In this document: positions 59,701 to 64,000 of the stretch, in pieces
Layout: each line of letters starts with the position of its first letter
How positions within the stretch are numbered: the first letter of the stretch is position 1
Assembly: GCF_023856365.1 (NCBI RefSeq)
Contig: NC_064536.1
Coordinates: forward strand, 37,626,776 to 37,690,775
Direction of reading: 5' to 3'
Source of the DNA: Brienomyrus brachyistius
Lineage: Eukaryota > Chordata > Actinopteri > Osteoglossiformes > Mormyridae
Length of the DNA stretch: 64,000 nucleotides
Notes under the pieces: model-generated
Seen by the model: the letters and a program-made list of their open reading frames with translations, nothing else
Database searches by the model: none
Told to the model about the DNA's origin: nothing
Translations under genes and position numbers: made by a program

Positions 59701-62700
59701 CTAGTCCGACGCGTCTGGCCCGGGAGCGTCGCTCGCTGTTTCCAAGGAGACCGCCACTGTCTCAGGCTCTGTGTCACCCTCCGAGGACCTGTGGGGACAC
59801 GCAGAAGGACAGATGACAGAGAGAAGGAGAGAGATCGCAGTGAGGATAAACAGCCAGATTGTAAAACATAAAATAAAATTCATCCGTCTGCTAGGGTGGT
59901 GGGGGGTCCAGAGACAATGGGCACAAGGCAGGAAACAACCCAGGATGGGGCACCAACCCATCACAGGGCACACTCACAGCGACAGGCAATTTGCAAATTC
60001 CATTTAACCTCAACATATTTTAAGGCTGTAGGGGGGAAACCGGAGGGAACCTCTTGATGACATGGGGAGAACATGCAAACTCCACACACATGGAGCCATG
60101 TTGGAGACTCGAACCCGGGTCCCAGAGGTGTGATGCAGCAGTACCAGGGGCGCCGCTAAGGGGGGGAAAGTTGGGACAATTCTAAGGGCCCACGCCCTTT
60201 AGGGGCCCCCAGAGATCTGAATGGGTGTGGTAGGGGGGCCCAACCTCATATTTTGTCATAGGGCCCAAAATTGCTAGCGGCGCCCCTGAGCAGTACTAAT
60301 CACTGCACCATGCCTCTGTATCCATCCACCCATCCAAAAATCCATCCATCCATCCATCCATCCATCCATCCAATCCTTCTATGCATCCATCTACCCATTC
60401 ATCCATCCATCCTGCAATTGCTTTTCCTGCACATGAAAACGCAAATGAAAACGCACTCATCCTCCAGATGCTCGCTCTCTGACTCCTCTGCTACCAGGAT
60501 ATCGTACTCTTCCGCCGCAAAGCGGCACCAGTCAGAGACTTCCCGCCCAGCTCGCTCCACCTCCTGCAATGGGGATGGGGCAATCAGCGGAGAGACATGG
60601 CCCAGGCTTTATGGCACCGGGGCACCACAGGCTTATGAGCTCACCTTGTGAATGGCAAAGGGGTCCCTCTGCTCATGCTCCAGGTACTTCTCCAGGCTGA
60701 AGAAGGTGTCGTAGAAGACATGGGCCATGCCACACCGCTTCAGGTCCTGGAGGGTGATCATACCTGCATGGGGAGGGGGAGGGACACTGAAACACACGCC
60801 ATGTGGTCGGATCGCAGCATTATGAATGGTTTCTATGATTATGGTCAGTACGACCTCTGTGAGACCATGGGAAGTCTGTGGTAAATGCTAACCCGGCCGC
60901 TGGGGTCTGACCAGGTCCAGCACCTGGCACATCAGGTCATGGAAGGGCAGTGGGTCAACACCCATGGCCTCCAGGCGGTGGCTCTGTTCCTGGTAGAAGT
61001 GCTCCAGCTCGTACATGGACAGGACACCGTCGCCATCCAGGTCCATGCAGCGGAACCAGTATTCCACACTGCAATTCCCACCCAGACGCGCTGTGAGATT
61101 ACTGCATGGCTATCCATGGCAGGGAGATAAATGGCTAACAGAGGCATTTAGAACCCTCAACCATGAGGCCCCACCTACTCTCCCCCTGAGACACATTGAG
61201 CATGCTCAGTGCGAGGTACACCATGGCCCTGATTCCACTAGCACTACTGCTCAGGTGACCTCCCCCCAGCCCACACTGATTACCTGGTTGGGGTCTTCTT
61301 ATCCTCCTCAGAGATGAGGAACCACACGAACTCTGCATAGCTCATCCTGTGTTTGCTCTGGCCTGAGCTCCCCCTAGAGGCAAGGACAGGAAATGCATGT
61401 TCTTCTTTCTTAATGTCAGATATCTGACAATTTGCTTCATTAATCAGGAGTTGCAGTGACACTCCTCTGCAGGTATTACTGGGGGTGTGGGGCTAGAGGA
61501 GGATGTCTGTGGTGTACAAGACGCACCTGCTGACAGCCCCTGAAAACAGACGCTCTACAATTCTCTCTGATGAAGCTGTCAGAAGGAACAAAATGAGGCA
61601 AGGTTTAGCTTCCTGACGACAGCCATAATGAGGGTAATGGCTACCTTGCTGATGTCCCAGCCCGCTTACCATGGTAGTTATACTTGGCCAGGTCCCTGTG
61701 GTCGATCAGCAGGTTGTGGTCCGTGTCCAGCTCCCAGAACTTGCAGTAGATGACATAGAAATGTTCATAGGAAAAATAGTCGGTGACCTGATTGATGTCA
61801 GATTCCTCCTCCAGTGCAGCCAGGGTCTACAACGAGAGGGGAGGAGTGCGTGACCCAGGAAGGGGCTTTGTAAGCAGGGAGGACTGTAGGTAGCCCTGGG
61901 GGAGCAGCAGGCAGGAAGTCATACCTCCAGGAAGTTACTCCTCCTCAACTCATGGGCTGTGATCCTCCCTGTCCAGGAGCGGTTGACTGTGTAGAAGATA
62001 CGCTGGATCACCTGTCAGGGACAGACTGTTAGTGGAAGGAGTCAAAATCCTGCCTACAGACAGGAGGTACCTATAGTGAGCATGATGCTATGCTGCTGGA
62101 CTGACAGCAGTGACTGTCAGCCTCCCTCCACAAGGGGGCACTGTGCGAGACTTACTGTGGTTATATAGCGGGAGTGGAATTCGGGTGCGTCCTTCAAAAA
62201 CGTCAGGCCAGGATGACTGTTTACTATGTCCTGCAATCATAGAAAAAACTTTCAGCTCTTGAATTACATTTTAGCTGCGTTATTAGTCTGGGAAACTGTG
62301 CTTTTCGTTGTGATACAACTTTTACGTCTCAGGTGGCGCCATGTGCAAACTAGTACCAACTTTTGATGGTGGACTTGAGGGAGGCCATGCAGGGGAGGAG
62401 GGAAGCCATGCTAGGGTGCCAGCCCCCTAGTGACATCAAGGGTCACCCTCCTAAGGTGCCCCCACCAGCTGCCAATCTCACATATATGCAATATTTGTGA
62501 AGATTAATGTGCTGATGTCATGCATATTACACACTTGTGACATGCTACTTTTATATCTTTCATTTTTATGTATACAACCTCATTATGGTGGGAGTCAACA
62601 CAAAAAATGTACAATACTTAAAAATATTTTGAAATATAATAGTTTTATTGTCAAATTATGTTTTCGAGGCATGTATTTCATGAAAAAAGTATGTATGAGG

Positions 62701-63470
62701 CATTTGCTAACTACTACAGTGCATGATGGGTATGATATTTGAAGGCTAAGGGGGGGGGGTATGGTCCATTTTGCCCCAGGGCTCAGTGTACAGTTTTTCT
62801 GCCATTGAGGTCATGAGCAGGTGTAGGAGTTCGTAAGCACTGTTGGATGACAACTGGTGCTCAGTAAGTCAACCTGGCAAAGCCACTGATTCATGAGCTT
62901 CTGTGTCTCACACCTGTAACAAAAGGACGAAATCCTCTTGCTCCACGTAAGTGTAGTCCGGTTTAGCCAGAAGGTACACGAACTTGGATGAGTCGTCATG
63001 ACATCGCAGTGACAACCTGACAGAAAAGAGAGCACCATCAAACAAGGATATCCCCCATCTCCACTGGCATCGTCAAGGGCGACTTTAAGGCATTTTCTAA
63101 TGCCATGCCATGCTGTACAGACTAAGACTGAAATTTATCGGCCGTTCTCCTCATTGGAGCTCCGGATGTTTCCATCTCAAAGCTCCTCTATCTCACTCCT
63201 GAGCTTCACTGTCTACTCTAAGCCCTTTGGTTCTGCCCTGCTGAGTAGGATGGGAGCCAACAGGGAACATGGAAGGGCTCCTTACTTCCTCCATGTCTCC
63301 ATCAATGAGCCGGCAGAGACAGAGCCCGTCTTTCCTCCGCCAGCGCTGTGGAACAGCGGGGCCTTCCAGTAGAGTGGGTAGCCACATGCCTGACAGGGAC
63401 AGAGATACGGCTATGTGCTCATCAGCGCCCCCTGCCTCCTCATCGTGTATATATACATGTATACATGATT

Positions 63471-63507
<37 letters not shown>

Positions 63508-63980
63508 TATTCATATCTACAAAAAATATACGCGTAAGAATAAAACATCTACATAAAACATACACTTAAGAGTATAGTTTAAGTAATACTAATTACACTT
63601 ACAATATACATTATAATGAACATTTAACAATAAAACAACCAAAATGAAAACACCTCTGTTTCCTGTAGACTGGAGGAACACTGAGGCATGTGGATGGAAT
63701 TAACCTGCAGTGAAGCTCACAGGCCTTAGTGGAGACTGACACACAGACATCCATCATGGAACTTCACAGACTAGCAGCTAACCGATGCCAGCTAACAGTG
63801 GCCGCACCTTGGTGATATCACCCATCTCCCGCATGGTGGCCCTCTGCTCCCCCAGCTCTGTGAACACCGCATCGATCTGGGCTATGATCCCATCCAGGTC
63901 AGTGCCGAGGGCCCTGGGGACCCCCCTAGGGAAGTTAAAGCTGGGGGTGATGCCCTGCGCGACCTCTCTTGCAGGGGGAG
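59701..63980 (-). CDS. ppp2r3a: PP2A regulatory subunit B'' (PR72/130 type), C-terminal 12 coding exons; continues right
   Basis: B'' subunits direct PP2A to substrates in a calcium-dependent way through EF-hands. Exons in gene order: 63980-63808, 63389-63286, 63016-62914, 62230-62156, 62011-61925, 61826-61670, 61575-61527, 61373-61284, 61068-60893, 60763-60645, 60563-60457, 59788-59701. Phases agree throughout and encode 441 residues plus stop. Landmarks: [99 protein letters not shown] and R-F-A-A-E-E-Y. The segment [10 protein letters not shown] fits PPP2R3A better than PPP2R3B. The donor gttagc at 60892-60887 is weak but demanded by phase. The acidic tail after the last junction is shorter than and unlike the human one. 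Confidence 0.9.
59880..60315 (-). mobile_element. tRNA-derived SINE, copy 5, interrupted by a MITE
   Basis: Diverged copy of the 4375-4729 family. Its box-B region 'gactcgaacccgggtccc' is at about 60105. The head is split by the 144-bp insertion at 60145-60288 and resumes as actaatcactgcaccatgcc. A (CATC)n microsatellite follows at about 60320-60405. The copy lies in the last ppp2r3a intron. Confidence 0.8.
60145..60288. mobile_element. hAT-like MITE, 144 bp, CAGGGGCGCCGCTA ends, 8-bp TSD, nested in SINE
   Basis: It starts CAGGGGCGCCGCTA and ends TAGCGGCGCCCCTG, a perfect 14-bp terminal inverted repeat. AGCAGTAC is duplicated at 60137-60144 and 60289-60296. It therefore inserted into the SINE head. 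Confidence 0.92.
60893..61826 (-). other. ppp2r3a: ppp2r3a EF-hand pair
   Basis: Two calcium loops are visible: [12 protein letters not shown] in exon 61670-61826 and [12 protein letters not shown] in exon 60893-61068. The second is a canonical EF-hand with acidic residues at loop positions 1, 3, 5 and 12. The first has Asn at position 5 and Asp at position 12. Confidence 0.9.
62450..62810. other. AT-rich ppp2r3a intron segment
   Basis: Intronic sequence between exons 62156-62230 and 62914-63016. Nothing recognisable except a short G run near 62751. Confidence 0.5.
63474..63504. repeat. (CA)n microsatellite
   Basis: About 15 CA units flanked by (TA)-rich sequence, in the ppp2r3a intron between exons 63286-63389 and 63808-63980. 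Confidence 0.9.
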
Positions 63981-64000
63981 CTGTGTGAGGAAGGGGCCCG

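Overview
The window is nuclear DNA from a ray-finned fish, almost certainly a teleost. Four vertebrate genes with many short GT/AG introns are present, embedded in tRNA-derived SINEs, LINE 3' ends, hAT-type MITEs and many micro/minisatellites typical of fish genomes. The species cannot be named from sequence alone. There are no bacterial genes, rRNA genes, CRISPR arrays or free-standing tRNA genes.

Layout: (1) 1-6.3 kb is a large pld1 intron filled with LINE debris, a 56-bp tandem array and one complete SINE. (2) 6.3-15.4 kb, minus strand, carries the N-terminal half of pld1 (phospholipase D1): PX, PH and the first HKD motif; the second catalytic half lies beyond the left edge. (3) 15.5-27 kb is 5'/intergenic sequence with a minisatellite of about 30 bp, a 70-bp satellite of about 22 units, a LINE end and an 822-bp hAT element. 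(4) 27.1-29.5 kb, plus strand, is a complete two-exon ghrelin receptor gene, ghsr. (5) 30-33.4 kb holds two hAT MITEs and a 66-bp satellite. (6) 35.4-50.7 kb, minus strand, is a complete fndc3b (26 phase-consistent coding exons, 1155 codons). (7) 51-59.7 kb is intergenic, with MITEs and nested, duplicated SINEs. (8) 59.7-64.0 kb, minus strand, holds the last 12 coding exons of a PP2A B''-subunit gene (ppp2r3a-like).

The gene set pld1 / ghsr / fndc3b matches the human 3q26 neighbourhood, but here the ghsr-fndc3b pair appears flipped relative to pld1, with the two genes still converging tail to tail. All exon coordinates were derived by hand from splice-site motifs, reading-phase continuity and remembered human homologues; no alignment or database search was run. 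I did not find a new enzymatic system. The most unusual points are structural: tandem repeats with long open frames (one continuous with real fndc3b exons), a satellite carrying CTCF-like cores, several MITEs with intact 8-bp target duplications (one nested in a SINE), and a ghsr intron whose read-through predicts a truncated receptor.
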